In this document: positions 1 through 15,600 of the stretch, piece by piece
Layout of the letters: every line of letters starts with the position of its first letter
How positions within the stretch are numbered: the first letter of the stretch is position 1
NCBI GenBank assembly: GCA_032622095.1
Contig: CP136064.1
Coordinates: 260,505,863-260,569,862, forward strand
Origin: Siphonodentalium dalli
Lineage: Eukaryota; Mollusca; Scaphopoda; Gadilida; Siphonodentaliidae
Reading direction: 5' to 3'
Length of the DNA stretch: 64,000 nucleotides
Translations under genes and position numbers: made by a program
The notes under the pieces: generated by a model
The model's input: the letters and a program-made list of their open reading frames with translations, nothing else
The model's database searches: none
Told to the model about the DNA's origin: nothing

Positions 1-281
1 ATATGTAAAATCATAATATTTTTTTAAAATGTCTGAACAAAAAAATTGTTTTACATTATGGCTAGAAAATTGCGATCTTAAGCACCCAAAATCAAGCCAG
101 TGATTTGTGGATGATTGAAATTTGAGTTATCTGCTTCAAAATACATCTATAATTATTTCTGAGATATGGTCAATGTTCGTAACATTTTCAAACATCATTT
201 GGAATCATATTAAAGATAGTGTCCTTCCTAGTTAAATTTACAAAAATATCATTTAATGGGGTTTTATATATATTGAGGATC

Positions 282-424
282 TACAACCCGTCCCCAGTTT
301 ATAGTGGAATTACAAAACAAGTCTAGGAAATTAGGTCCGGACCGAGCATTTGGCGAGGTCCAGACCTAATTTACTGGACAAGTTTTGTAAATTCCGCTAT
401 AAACTGGGGACGAGTTGTTGATTC
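282..424. mobile_element. Palindromic MITE, ~143 bp
   Basis: Two arms, CAACCCGTCCCCAGTTTATAG... and its inverse ...CTATAAACTGGGGACGAGTTG, pair over about 65 bp with few mismatches around GGTCCGGACCGAGCATTTGGCGAGGTCC. It would fold into one long hairpin. Confidence 0.75.
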
Positions 425-1351
425 TATTTATTACTTCATCCAAAACCCTAAATAAAACATTCTTAAATCAACAAATGGGACATAAAACTAACATCGGCTT
501 CTATAAGGCATGCGATGACATTTCACGTAACTATGCGTTGTTTGCCAGTCTAAAGAAATAGTCCCAGATATATAGACTCTTTGATGTATTTAATGGAGAA
601 AATTCAATGAAATAACTTTTCAAACTCTTCATTCATTAAGAGTTTGTTGGAAAAATATTGGAAGCGATATTATTTTGAGATGTAGCTTATGGAATGTAAA
701 CAGACAACAAAGCGGAAAGGTCACGTTGTGCAAAATATTACATTTTGGTACACCTGGCACTATTATGCAACAATTTTTGTATGAATAATGTTTTTGTAAC
801 TGGTATCCAGGAAGAACGTTTTTAACAGATGTGAAAACCTGCAGGGTTACAAATAAAATTAATAAGTTCTCAGAGAAAAACATGCGACACACCAAAATTC
901 CTAGAATTAAACTTCAAGAAAACATGGTAATCACTCCAAACTCTTCATTTAATAAAGTGAACTCATGCCGTCTTTATAATAATAAGTCTGCCTGGCTTCA
1001 CTGATGCATGTGAGAACTGATTTATCAGGGCTACGTCATTAAACAATGTAATAAACTTATCGCAACAAAAATATCAGTCAGAATCTGCAAAAATTAACCT
1101 AAGCATGCAACATAGGAGTGATCAAACAAATCCATTGCATTGAAACTACTGTAACAGTATTGTTTACATAACAATGGTTTCAACACGCCAAATGTGGTTA
1201 TTGGCAAACTATCAATAATGAATATAATCAATCCAAGATCAGATACGAAAAATATTGCACATTATGTAATAGACAGATAAATTGGTTAATATTTATAAAC
1301 AATTTCCTGTAATTTTTGGTTTGGGTCAGCCATCAAAAGAAGTTGGTGGAC
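424..1351. other. No gene recognised
   Basis: AT-rich sequence, expected to be glycogenin intron. The 88-codon minus-strand frame near 629-895 has no glycogenin similarity and no other support. Confidence 0.5.
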
Positions 1352-1779
1352 ATTTGCAGAATGAGGTCCCCAGAATGAGAATTTTGTGAAGCTACCCCGC
1401 AGTGGGCTAGCATCACTAAATTCACCCTCTGGGGACCTCATTCTGTTTAGGCTTAGGAAATTATCTTTATTACCAAAGTGTTTTAGTTTCTATAGAAACT
1501 TCTTTATAAAATTCCTTTTTATTTTTTAGTTTAGTTTCTCTATATCCCAAAATTGGCAGATGACAGAATGCATAATCGAGGTGCCCAATAGGTGCACATC
1601 ACCATCTGGGAACTTAAATCAATCTGTGTCTTGGTCTCCCATTGCAGATGAAGATATGCAGAATGAGGTCCCACAGAGGATGAATTGGTGAAGCAAGCCC
1701 CTAGTGTGGGGTAGCATCACTAATTTCACCTTCTGGAGGCCTCATTCTGCAAATGTCCAGCACCATATTTTGAGGCCTG
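1352..1779. mobile_element. P5 foldback element copy
   Basis: Each end carries a hairpin of CAGAATGAGGTC...GAATTTAGTGATGCTAG paired with CACCTTCTGG...CCTCATTCTG, around a middle containing GTTTCTATAGAAACTTC and CACCATCTGGGAACTTAAATC. It ends ATTCTGCAAATGTCC. Confidence 0.7.
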
Positions 1780-2289
1780 GTATGTGTTGCTCAATGCAAA
1801 TTACTGGGAGAAAAAAGTATTCATCAAATATTGCATGATTATTTATCAATTAAATTCATTAAGCATCACACACTTTAAAACACCTTTCAACTGTATCCAT
1901 TGTATTTCCCAGTGAGTTATAAATAGACCTGCACCCAAGAAGAGAATTGTAGTCTGCAGGACAGACAGGTAAGCATAACACAGCAAGGCAAGAAGTCTTA
2001 CCTGTGAATATAGGCCTACTGGAAAACTTTCAAGCTATCTACATCTCAAGAAAACTTCCTAACAATATCGTAACATAGGCCACAACAACAATAAATTAAC
2101 CTGGTTTACGAACATTTGGGTTGAAAAAAAAGTAGTGCAGGAGGGAAAAAATAAAATGATGCATCACCACCGCAACGATTGACAAATAGCAGAGTTGTCC
2201 ATGAATTTTAAAGTTTTACACAAATTTATAAAAATATGTGAAAATAGAAAACTTTCAAATCCTAAATTATTTTATTTGGGTCAGTAATA

Positions 2290-2655
2290 TTTAGTGAATG
2301 TTCAGATGACCATGATTGAATTGTAAGTGGAGGAATCGTGCCCAACAAAATTGTGGATAGTTTGTTCACACGATTGCGATGTCGTCACATATGAGGATAT
2401 TGTGGGCTGTTCGTAATCCATGTTTAACCATGTGATAGACTACCCGACGATCTTTCCATCTACAATTTTTACGTACACTCGACTACGATTCCGTCACAAG
2501 TGGAGGATATGCCACGATTTCGCATCTAAAATCAAACAGTGCTTGATATTATTTCTTTACTGTGCAGTCCATCTGCCGGTTACTACTTACGATGGATAAC
2601 TTTCCAATTACGATTCAATCGTGGTCCTCTGAACGTTCACTTAAATGGTTGTAAT
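2290..2655. mobile_element. MITE with GTTCAGATGACCATGATTGAAT ends
   Basis: AGTGAATGTTCAGATGACCATGATTGAATTGTAA at the left is matched by its inverse at 2600-2650 with a few changes. The middle repeats CACGATTGCGAT / ACGATTCCGTCACA / CCACGATTTCGCA motifs. Seen once only. Confidence 0.55.
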
Positions 2656-3526
2656 CCTTAAATTTTATACCATGCTTGACTTAATTAATTTGCAAATGAT
2701 ACAATGAAAGTATGAAAGAATTCTATTTATTCTTTGAAATGTTTGAAACATAACTGCTCCATCAAGATAAAAGCAACAACGCAAAAATATGAATACTGAC
2801 CTATTTCATAAAAAAAAGTTATTGAAATTTTGTTAGCATCCATGCGACATTGCTCTAATTTCAATGGAAAAAATAACATTTGTTAACATGTTTCGACTAA
2901 TGTTTTAACTTTAACTTACTGTTAGTATCAATCACACACAAAATCTATACCATTCATGTTCTAAATCCTCAGAAATAATCTAAACATGCAAACTAACACA
3001 ATCACAGAAAAATGTTGAAATATTAATCACAAGAATTGATCTCACTAGAAGTAGTCAAACACAAATAGTTAATACATAGGCCTAATGGGTGATAAAAACC
3101 GGAGTTTCAAAATATTTGTTTGTGTGTGAAGAGGAAAGGTCTAATGTAAAGGCTGTATACAATATATGTCAAAATTCAATCTTTCACTATATTTTAGAAA
3201 AAATATAATGAATGATGGATAATGTAATGACTGATGGGTTTACGGATGGTATTTATTGTATTGGTTCTATGGTTGGATCAAACTTTTTAACGTTGCAATC
3301 ACAATAAAATACAAATGAACTGGTTTGTCAAACAAATTTTTGACAGAGTTATAGCCCAGCCCCTATTTTACAATTAAAATGTGGCTACTAGTTTTGCAAC
3401 TTTTGATCCGAGAACAAAAACCGAGCCACATATGACACGAGAGAAATATGAGAAACTCAGATTAACTGAAAAAGAGTGATCTTGGAGAATTATGTTTGCA
3501 GTGAATGGCAAATTGATGATACTTAC
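2656..3526. other. No gene recognised, glycogenin intron 6
   Basis: Directly downstream of exon 6's donor. AT-rich, no repeat family recognised, no further glycogenin exon seen. Confidence 0.5.
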
Positions 3527-3695
3527 TAAAGAAGGATGAACCGATCGAATGAAGATGTTCCACCACATCTGTAAGTATTCCTGATTGTGACCTGACCCTG
3601 GTAACACGCTCACTTGTCCCGTTGATGAGTTGTAAGTCTGATGCCATGGCTTCACCTCACCTATGAAATGCACTATTTTCACCCGATTACGAAAT
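3527..3695 (-). CDS. GYG1: Glycogenin exon 6, last one found
   Basis: The acceptor TATTTTCAG and donor GTAAGT bound 169 bases encoding residues 205-261. [12 protein letters not shown] and MWWNIF match the end of the glycogenin catalytic domain. The exon ends in phase 0. No further glycogenin exon was recognised between 1 and 3526, so the protein continues outside the window. Confidence 0.93.
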
Positions 3696-6600
3696 CTGAA
3701 AATATTTGACAGCCAAGCCTGAATTTAGTGTGCCTGTCATTTTCAGAATGAGGTCCCAGAGGGAGAATTTTGTGATATCCCGCATAGTGGGCTAGCATCA
3801 CCAAATTCACCCTCTGGTGACCTCATTCTGCATGGCGTCATCTGCTATGGGAGACATAGACTCAGATTTAAGTTCCCAAATGGTGAATATTGTCATTATG
3901 CAATATGTCGTCTGCCAATTTGGGGATATAGAGAAACTAAACTAAAAAAGAAATAGAATTTATGTGAAGAAGTTTCTATAGAAATTTTATAATAAAGAAA
4001 CTTTCCAGAGAAGATGAGGCCTTAGAAGAATGAGGTCCCCAGAGGGTGAATTTAGTGATGCTAGGCCGCTATGCAGGATAGCGTTACTAAATCCACCCTC
4101 GGGGGACCTCATTCTGCAAATGACAGGCATCTTATTCTCAGGCCTGCATATATTTATGTTAGATTCGGAGAAATAGAGACATAACACAATGAACATCTTA
4201 ACCCTTTCATTATGGGAGCTTCCTGAAATTTAGTGAAAACCCTGTGCCAATGCATTCTCTTATATATGCGAGTCGACCATAGGTCGCCTCGCATATATAA
4301 GAGAATGCATTGGCCTAACAATTATTTTATCATTTTTTTAAAATAAATGTTTCTGACAATTTTTAGAACATAAAATAAAAAACATCCATTACCCTGCAGG
4401 GAGCCCCACACATATATAGAAGCATATAGAAGAGTGTCGTCTGCTCATGTTTGTCTGGGGCTCTGTATGGGTGAAATTATAAAATTGTTAAAGAATACAA
4501 AAAAATTATTAAACTTGTTAGGTCAATGCATTCTCTTATATATGCTACGCGACCTATGGTCGACTCGCATATATAAGAGAATGCATTGGCACAGGGTAAA
4601 AAAATCCCGACTTACGACTGGATTTGATATGGCGGGTCACATATTTACCCTGCCCTTGTAAGCCAGTGTATTCTCATATATTCGAGGCTCCCTATCGGAT
4701 ACTCGCATATATAAGAGAATGCACTGGCATGGGATCTTTAATGCTGCACCAGTGCAGATCCCACCATGAAAGTGTTAACCCTTTCTATACTAAAGCATCA
4801 TTGATGAGTAGTTAGTTATCCCCCAGGAAATGTTGTGATAATAAGTTCAACAAACAACCGTAGGTTAATTGTTGAACTTATTATCTGAACATTTCCTGAT
4901 GTGAGCTTGAGTAAAATGTGACTATGCGCCGTCCACAACGAGTTTGATAAAAGATCTAGATTATGATGCAAGTTATGTTCTGTATTTATTCCACACCCTT
5001 GTGTCAAATAAGGTTAAACCATGACTGTCGCTACCATTTATACTATAACTATCTTTATTGTGGTTTAATTCTCATGAAAAACTGAGCATCAACCTGTTAT
5101 ATAACCTGTATTCAATGTGTTCAATAGACAAATTTTTTCCAGGCCACAAATAAGTACATATCTCGAGAAATACCAATTTCAAAAATTGATATCTGCTCAC
5201 TTTGAGCTTTGAAACAAATACTAATTGTTCAGTTATAACTCATAACTTATTTCTTATAATTTAATACCCAGTATTGGTCAAAAACGTCTAGATTAAAAAT
5301 ATATTTCAATTAAATTGATATATGCATCTCTATCAACCAAGCACCATGTTGAAAACAAATTCCTTTGTATAATTTGTATTGGTTGCCCAATTGCAATCAA
5401 CAATTCTGGTTTTGTGCCAGACATGTCCGCAGCCACCTGTGCTTTCCAGAAGAGTGACAGACACAGATTGAGGTTATTGAGAAATAACGCTAACCCTTTC
5501 ATGACTGGAGCATCCAGATATTTTGTGAAAACCCTGGGCCAATGCATTCTCTTATATATGCGAGTCTCTCATAGGGAGCCTCGCATATATAAGAGAATGC
5601 AATGGCCTTACAATATTTACCTTGATCTTGTAAGCGAGTGCATAAGAGAATGCACTGGCACAGGATCTTTAATGCTACACCAGCACAGCTCCCATCATGA
5701 AAGGGTTAATGGCTAATTAGGGAGTCGATTATTTACAGTTAGGATTTAAATTATAAAGTGAACAGAGAACATACTGTGTGAATGCTGGTAGATAACTGTA
5801 GAAGGCTTGTGAAACAACATTGTATATGAATGGAAGATGCTTCGAGATGTCTGCCGTCGACCAGTCACTGAAGTACATATTCAGTAATCCCTGATCCCCA
5901 CCTAAAAATAAATAATGTAAAATGTAAAATTCTATAGCCTCAACTATGGCTGTAACATTTCATCATGAATTAAATGTTTTGTAATGTAATAATGGGATTT
6001 GTATAGCGCCTATCTCCGCGAGGGTCCTAAGGGCGTCTAATTACCCCAGCTGTTGAGTAATGTCGAGTCGTGTGCCTGCTGCCATATTACAGGCGCTTCA
6101 TTAGAGCGGCTTACGCTTACCCAACAACCAGGTCACTATTTTTTGTCTAGGTACCATGGAGCGAGCACAGTACAAGTCACCTTGCCCAAGGGTCACACCC
6201 TGGCATGAGATTTGAAATGGTGTGTGGCTCTATACAGCACACACTCCGCTTAATCTGGCCAAGCCACTGTTGCTGAGACTATAGGCCACCGGCGGTTGCG
6301 AACTAACATCATTGCATTATCACCATAACAAGTCCGACACTCTAACCACTGGGCTACCGAACTCCAATTGCGATACACATTCAAACAATACACATATCAT
6401 ATTGTGTCATGTTATCGCGATACAGGAAATCAAGTAATCTCTGAAGATAGGCATGTGTAAAAGAGAAAAATGTATTATTGTCTCACGTTTACATGTAAAT
6501 TATGTGTATTTGATTCATGCAGCTAACAATTAAACTGTATTTAATTTAAAATATACTCTACCTCCAATTATAAAAATGTTGTTTTTGATAATTCATGTGT

Positions 6601-9600
6601 TATTCATTTGGGAACACTAATTTAGTGTATTGTGATATGTATCGTATCGTTGATCATGTATCGATTACTTTATAGATAGGACAACAGAAATAAAACAAGC
6701 AGTCACCAACAACGGTATCCCCCGCCGGGGATGAGCATTTTCAGTATATGCTAAACAAGAAGCTTGTACAGAAAAAATTATTCAAATCGGTTCATATTTG
6801 TTAAAGTTATTAAGTCAGACAGAATTTTCTAAGTCAATATAAGTCGAAAATGAGGTGTAATATTACGAAAAACAGTCTGAGCCAATTCCTAGCCGCATCA
6901 TGTAGAGAGGGTATTGTGAGAAGCATGTATACCAAAAATTATTGAAATCGGTTCATATTTGTTAAAGTTATAAAGTCGGACAGAATTTTCTAAGTCAAAA
7001 TAAGTCGAAAAAGAGGCGTAACTTGAAAAAAAAAAGTCGGACCGAACCGCAATTAGCATCATGCGGAGAGACCGTCCTAAGGAGATTGCATACAAAAAAA
7101 TTATTGAAATCGGTTCATAGTTGTTCGAGTTATGAGGTCGGACGGACGGACGGAAGGACGGACGGACAAAGCGTGACGGACGGACGCAGTCAATCCAGTA
7201 TACCCCCCATTTTCTTCGAAAGTGGGGGTATAAAAATAATTGATATCAGTTAATATTTGTTTGAAATTGGTTAATATTTGTTTTAGTTAGGGCTTAAAAT
7301 TTCAATTGCAATGCCAAAAAAATGACGATCAAAGGACCGTAACTCTGGCAAAAATGTCTGGCCAGGCCTATTTTGCGAACTTCATTCAGACATTCCCCTT
7401 GTGAACTCCTCTACCAAAAAATCTTTGAAATCCGTTGACAATTGTACAAAATAACCCCCGGACAACTTTTCGGGATGGACAGACAGGAAGGACATGTTCC
7501 CCATTGCTATATCCCACGCCAAAATATTTTCGGGTGGGGGATAACTATATTAAGCAGAGGGAGAACAAATTTTTATATTCTGCAATCAACCTGTTTTCAC
7601 AAAAATATTGACAACATCAGTTAGAAATCTTCACTGAGAGTCTCCCAATTAAACACACATGAGAGCAATGTACACATAATACGGAACCAGTACCTCACAC
7701 ATTGTGATATCAAGCTGGAAATAAGCATCCGGTCATGGTCGATGACTGACGAAAATCCCAAAATGACCAGTGCATGTTTGCTAATAGCTGTTATTATGAC
7801 CAGTGCTCATTTATGTGTTACGAACCAATAAAATTCTGCAATGTTTGTTGATTCAATGTGTGTAAAATCATAAATATGTAACTGCATTTAAAACTACTTA
7901 TTTTCAATGCCTGATAACACATTTATTTACTTGTGCGTGTCATTTTTGTGTATCCAAAAATTAAATCAAACAACATCATATGATTTATTAATGAGACAAA
8001 GTCCAGCACTTTTGACAAAATGCCCAATACCGCTGGAGATTGCAATTATGATAGGTGATATCAAACAAAGTTGAGAAAATCACCATTATTTTTTTTTTAT
8101 AAGTTTTACGCAACTAATTGATTTATTAAACACCTTAAGTGTCCTGCATTAACCCTTTACCCAACAGAAGGGCCCTGTGCCAATGCATTCTCTTATATAT
8201 GCGAGTCGACCATAGGTCGCCTCGCATATACAAGAGAATGCATTGGCTTAACACATTAAAAATTATAAAATTGTTAAAGAATGTAAGAAAAAATGTTTAA
8301 AAGTGTTAAAAATTTTTTTTTTTAGGCCAATGCATTCTCTTATATATGCGAGGCGACCTATGGTCGACTCGCATATATAAGAGAATGCATTGGCACAGGG
8401 CATAACTGTAACTATCACAATGTGGTCAAGGAGCCGGTTCCAATGATATCCATATTTGTATGGTTCTATTGAGACAGACCGAAGATATTTTAGGCTGTTG
8501 AAGCTTTATTTGGCCGGTTTTGGCCGGTTTGTTGGGTAAAGGGTTAAGATAGTACAATAATGCCCCAAGTAATAGACTCATTATCCACAGCAGAATTGTG
8601 GGCAACTTTTCAGGATTTAGTCGGAAATATGGCTTGTTGCCATTCATCGGAAAGCTCTCAGTGAGAGCTTTTTGATGAATGGCAACAAGCCATATTTCTG
8701 ACTAACTCCCGAAAAGTTATCCATAATTCTGCTGTGGTTTAGGAGTCGATTATTTAGGGCATTACTGTATATAGTTTGTGAAAGTTTATATGATTGGCAC
8801 AACATAATGACTGGTATAAACCAACTGGTGCATGTCATTTTAAGAGATACAAAACTTATGAATTATTTCTAGGGTTGCGTCATAAATATATTCTATATTT
8901 CCAAATTTTTCTAGAGTAATTGATTGATTTGAAACAGCTTTTAACAACATTTACGTACAGCTGAAGCACATCCATTTATATCATGGAAATATAGACCGAC
9001 CGTCAATATTCTCTCAGTCGAAAGCCATTTTATTTGTTTACACAAGATCGGAATAAATAAAAAAAAATTATTTGAATAAACAATCTAGTTGAATGATACA
9101 TTTAAAATTTATTAAGATAATTTGACAGGTGATTAATAAATATAAATACCATCGAAACTGCCCTGAGAGATGGCAAAACTTATTAGGGCCTGGTATGTTT
9201 CTTCAGAAGGACGGAAGACAAAAACGCCAGAGTTGAAGCAGTCTGGCCAACCGGCATCGGGGGCTGCTGATAGTTCTTCCCTGTCGAACAATTCGTCAAC
9301 ATTCTGTAGAACCTAATAAAAATATACATCTCTACATTAATTCAGAATTGAAAATCTGCTTTGGCCTCATCTTCTGGGAAGTATCTGTAATCTCAAATTA
9401 ACATTGTAATTTGACTTTTAAACTGGAAGAATGATGTGCAAAATATCAAAATCTCCCATTGGTCTCTCTGTAACGTTGCTCAATGAAAATAATATCAGAA
9501 ACGAGAGGCCGATCACGATCGGCAGATGTTTAACCCATACCTTGGCGATAGCGATTAGCTATTTTCATAAATCCTGACACCAACCTTTTCAACAATTCAC

Positions 9601-12600
9601 ACCTTACTATTAAAGGTACTCAATCCGATTAAGCATCCCTCAGTTACTATTTATTTGGCTTCGGGGGTAAAAAATATTTTATTCAAATCGAGGAACCCAT
9701 TCATCAAAGCTCAGAGTGAGCAGATATTGATTTTTGACCAAATAGCAGATGAAGATGGATAACTCTAAAATCAAGTGGCTTTTTTGTGTCAGATACATAA
9801 TGGTCAGATTGAAAATATTAGTGTCATTACATTGGATAGCACACTGTATGTCTATGGAATGGGTGGGTTAATTTTGTTAATGACATGATATATAAATATT
9901 ATCAATAACAAATATTTGAGATATCAAATGAGAGAGCAAACTGATCAAAATAGTCTATAAATGAATGTAATTGGATTTAGAAGCCCATACAATAAGTCAG
10001 TCTAAGTATACAAGCAACATTATTATTATCCTGCACCCCAAATGCAATAGAGGGAATTTCAAAATAAAACATTTCCTCTGTTTTTAGAAATCCTTAATGA
10101 ACCTGGCTCAAAGTGAAAGGTATAATTTAATATCTGCCAATCGGGTATCATGTGTGTATGGAATGGGTTAATTTTAATCCCAAAATTCATGCAAGATAAA
10201 AGTGGATCACCATCAACCTGTACATACAATCAGAGAAGGATCAAATGAAAAGCATCAAAACCATATGATGTGTGGAGAGGGTTAATCTTTTTCAATGATA
10301 CCATATGGTGGAACTACCCAATGGTTGATTTAATTTTATTCTAAGATAAGACACAGAGTCTGTAAACACCAGCTGCTATCTGACAATGTCAATACACTGT
10401 ACTGATCCATAGCTAATAACTGACTGCTCTGTGGGAATGACTTTGTCTTAATATTCCCAGTCTATTACATGCAACCACATTATCAGTTACTTGAATTATA
10501 AAGGGCCATAACTCTGTTAAAATATATCGGATCAAACCCAAATTTGAACTTGATCTGTATTTTGGGGTGAGGACCATGTGTACCAAATTTGGTGTAGATC
10601 AGATGAAAAATGTTTTGAGTCATAGCAGCTTGGGTGAGTTCTAAGTAAACATAAGAGTGAAAAGGGTTAATTAATTAATACCAAAAACCATACAGATGAA
10701 GACCATGCTAAGAAAAACCTAGGTAAGAAATATGAGGCAGATCAGAAGGAATATGTTCAACTTATTACATTGAATAGCATGTGTGTGAAGGGTTAATTAT
10801 TTTCTAAACTGATCAACTAGTCGATACCAAAAACTATACATGTGAGGGGTGCGTCATTATAAACCTACATATCAAATATGAAAACAATCGGACAAAAAAT
10901 ACTTTGGTTACAGCATCGGATAGCTCATGCAAAGTGCTAATAATTTCTAAACCGATCAACCGATTGATACCAAAAACTATACAGGTGAGAAGTGTGTCAT
11001 CATAAACATGCACATAAAATTTGAACACGATTCGATAAAAAATATTCGAGTAAATGAATCGGATAGCAAGTGTCTACGGACGGACGGACAGACGGACGGA
11101 CGGACAGACGAACGACGGATGGTTGATTATGTCGGCATTATGTGTACCATACATGGTATGGGTACACATAAAAAAGCAGTTCTGCGAGAGATGATGGAAT
11201 GGTTGTCTTAGTTTGTTATGTTGACGGCTCTAGAACATGGTGTACTTGTATACATCTGTCCAATCAAAGATGCTGTTTCTTAGTTGGACGAAACATAATT
11301 TTAATATTTGTATACTAGTACTACCATTCCCTTCCGAAATAATATTTGATTATCAGCAATCCTTGAAATTGGCCACGGCATCAAGTTTCTATTACTGAAG
11401 CTGCGGCACAGCATGGCAATAAGCAGTGCCGTGGCAACGTGTACAATTTATGATGCCACAGCATTTAATTTGCAGTGGGACATTTTTCCTAATTTCGAGG
11501 GCTGTAATGAGCTTCAGTAATAGAAACTAGATAGTAAACCAGGAATGGGCGATTGCTGGCTCCATATTCAATGAAACTACAATAATGCCCTAAATAATCG
11601 ACTCCTTAACCACAGCAGAATTATGGGTAACTTTTCAGAATTAAGTCGGAAATATGGCTTGTTGCCATTCATCAGAAAGCTCTCACTGAGAGCTTTCCGA
11701 TGAATGGCAACAAGCCATATTTCCGACTAAATCCTGAAAAGTTACCCATAATTCTGCTGTGGTTAAGGAGTCGATTATTTAGGCATTACTGTAGGGAGTA
11801 CACCAGGAGTGGGTGATTGCTGGCTCCATATTCAATGAAACTACAATTCCATTACAAATACAATATCTTGCTAAAAGTAATTGAATCCTTTTGATTACAT
11901 CTGATTACTAATAAGTATACTACTTAACCCTTTACCCAACAAAACGGCCAAAAACGGCCAAAAACGGCCAAATAAAGCTGCAACAGCCTAAATTATCTTG
12001 GGTCTGTCTCAATAAAACCATACAAATATGGATATCATTGGAACCGGCTCCTTGACCACATTGTGATGGTTACAGTTATGCCCTGTGCCAATGCATTCTC
12101 TTATATATGCGAGTCGACCATAGGTCGCCTCGCATATATAAGAGAATGCATTGGCCTAAAAAAAAACTTTTTCTAACACTTTTTACCATTTTTTCTTATA
12201 TTCTTTAACAATTTTATAATTTTTAATGTGTTAAGCCAATGCATTCTCTTATATATGCGAGGCGACCTATGGTCGACTCGCATATATAAGAGAATGCATT
12301 GGCACAGGGCCCTTCTGTTGGGTAAAGGGTTAAATATACAATATTAACTTACAAGTGTGTCAGCATCTAGAAAAACAGCTTTATCATATTGCGTCAGTCG
12401 CCAACAGTGAAATTTTGTGAATGTTACACCGAGTTCTGGTCGACCGAGTAGGACTAGGTTTGAAGAGTCGCGGCTGTCAAGTAAATCAACTTCCTGTACG
12501 AGGTCAAAAACATCAGAAAGTCGATTCCTGGAAATAAATTTACACATTTTTAAAGATACGACAAGCATTGGCGGTGGGTATTTCTGTTAAAACAGTCACA

Positions 12601-15600
12601 TTCTTTAACACAGTCATAAACAGAAAGATTATTATATTATAGACAAACTTTGTTCTTAAACCAATCATAAATATCGCATAAATTTCATGTTATTGTCATG
12701 TTAGTACTCTGTGTAATGTAAACAAACATCATGTTATGTAAACAAACAGTATGTAAAGAGTATGCGATAAGCAAAACACTCAACACTGGGAGACCACATT
12801 AAAAGAACTTCAGTTAGAAATGCCACCAAGTTGTTTATATCATACCGGTATAGCACTCGCTATCGCAAATCTTCGCCTCTTAATATTTTGGTGTTGAATG
12901 GGTGAATCAATCTCCTAAAAATTTGCACTGTGTTGAGCGTTTTTCTTATCACTCACTATTTACGGGCTGTATATAAACAAACACTCGGCTCACACAAAGA
13001 GTGTTTTGTGGATAATATCACATTCATACGATAATATACTATACTATTAGTATATTCAGTGAAAAATACAGGAATTTTTTGGGGACACCTGTTTTTGGGC
13101 AATGATATTACAAAGGCATATCCTGAAGGCTTGCGCAGAGGAAGGTTTGGGAGGGGTGACCCCCTGCTGGACACGTTCTCCCCCCCCTGGAAATATCTTG
13201 AAAATCCATTGCATTGAGAGCTAATCTAGGGCTCTTTGAGTCAGTATTTTGAATTTTACTGATGGGTCAATTTGATAAAGTTTCTCAACCATAACTTTGG
13301 AAATTTTTTATATATGTATGGATTGGAAATGCTTATATTAAAGTTATTGTCAGATATCTTTTGGTTCAATGGATTATCAGCTTATCCTGCTTGAAATAAG
13401 ACTTCCCATTATTCATATAATAGAATATGTCTGAAGGCTGAATGATAACAAACCTGAACTCAAACTATTTGAAGTTTTAACATATGAAAGCTAGGTAAAG
13501 CCAAACATACTTCTACAGTATGATTTCCATTCTACAGTATGATTTCCAACTGTTAAACATAAATATTTTTGTAAACATAAATGTATTATGTCAATATATA
13601 TTAAGAAAACAAATTTGTTTTTGGTCAAATTTGTTTTTTGGGCGCCTGGAGTTTGGGCACCCAAACCGGTAAACGGTATGAAAAACGGCCTGGATATGTC
13701 CCTGATATTATTGGGGAAATTTTCAAAATTTGATAACTGTTATTTTTAAATTATAATGTATATGCCTTTAAATCAGCTAGATTATGACTAATCTATATTA
13801 TTACTTACGGTATAGAAATAAATAAACACTCTATTTTGAAGTCATTCAGTCACCTGGTCTTCATCAGCGATTATTTAATTGGATTTTATATGATGGTGAT
13901 ATTGACATGCATACATTTACACAATAAATTATGTCAGCGGAAATACATATATATTGTGCATAAATGCAAAAGGTACAATATAGCTTCGACTTTTGAGAGA
14001 ACATCTATATTCACATCTGGGAACCTCATGCTGCTTTGACCTCATCTTCTCGGAAGTATCTATAGACTCAAATTAACATTGCTTTTAGTTACTTTTACCC
14101 TTCTGAGAAGTTTCTATATCCCCTAATTTGCAGAATAAAATGAATAATCAAGGTTACTAATGGTATATGAAAACTCGATCAACTCTAATAAGCTACTCAC
14201 CTCATTTCTTGGGAAACATCTTTTGTGATTAGTATGACTATGTGACGACTAGTGCCATTCTGTCGTAAAGATTGTGCCAAAACGGAAGCCCCAACAGCGT
14301 AGGTGTCATTCGTGGCCAAGGTAACGAAGGCCTGCCTTTGTCCTGCAAAAGATTAATTATTATGGATAAAATAAATGGAAGCTGTGAACGTTTTTATAGC
14401 AACATCTGTTGTTCTTATACATAGTAATCAATTACCTGTATACATCCTCTCGGACACAAGAGGTAGAAGCCTGCAAATAATGTGTCTGTCATTTGCAGAA
14501 TGAAGTAACCAGAGGTTGAATTTAGTGATGTTACCCCACACAGCGGGCATGGAACCTCATTCTGCTTAGCCCTCATCTTCTGGTAAGTATCTATAGTCTC
14601 GAATTAACACTGTTTTAGTTACTTTTTCCCTTCTGGGCAGCTCCCGTCATGAAAGGGTTAATACCCCTTTCTTCTACATTATATTTAATTTGAAGTGACT
14701 AATGGGTGAATATCACCAACTTCAATCTGATCCTAGGTTTCCCAAAGCAGTTGAGGCCTAAGCAGAGTGAGGTTCCCAAATAGTGAATTTGGTGGTGCTA
14801 GCCCACTGTGCTGATGGGTATATATAGCGTCTGTGGATTCCGATGAATGGCAACAAGCCATATTTCCAACTAAATCCTGAAAAATTACCCATAATTCTGC
14901 TTTGGTTAAGGGGTCAATAATTTAGGGCATTACTGTACATTTAGAAATGGAAACCTGGAAATAAGCTATGGTATAGAAGAATACCAGTGACCTCGACCCA
15001 CTGTGACTTCGACCCATAGTGATTTCGACCCGATATGGTGATCTCGACCCGTTATAGTTTTTTTTGAAGGAGTGACTTCGACCCGTTTTTTGTTTTATTT
15101 TTAATATTTTATTTCGTATTTAACTTGATAACATGGTACAAAATAACATGATATATATATAACAAATATAATCGTATGATTATTGACATTACATCTAATT
15201 CACTCTGTTGTATATATAACAAATATAATCGTATGATTATTGACATTACATCTAATTCACTCTGTTGGTCCGTTGATTTGCGCGATTTCCCCTAGAAGTT
15301 CTTTGATGTTGATATCGCCATCAATAAAATCATCCCAGAGGCGGAAGATTTTCTCCTGGAACTGTCTGTAATTTTCTCTTTGTCTTTGCTTGACCTTTTT
15401 CACGCTGACGAGCTTACACCCGATTGTTACATACTGGCTCTCAATGTACAAGGCTTTGGTCAGCATATAAAATCCACTATTTGCCGATGTTTTCCCATTT
15501 ATCCTGTTGTGCCATCCTTCCACGTCGTTGTTTGTCCTGACAGACTGGTTAAACACACACCAGCAATGGGGCGGCCACACACTAGACTCTATCCACGTTT

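Noticed and set aside
5315-5716. 133-codon plus-strand frame
   Set aside because: Its second half translates a P3 transposon; no domain seen.
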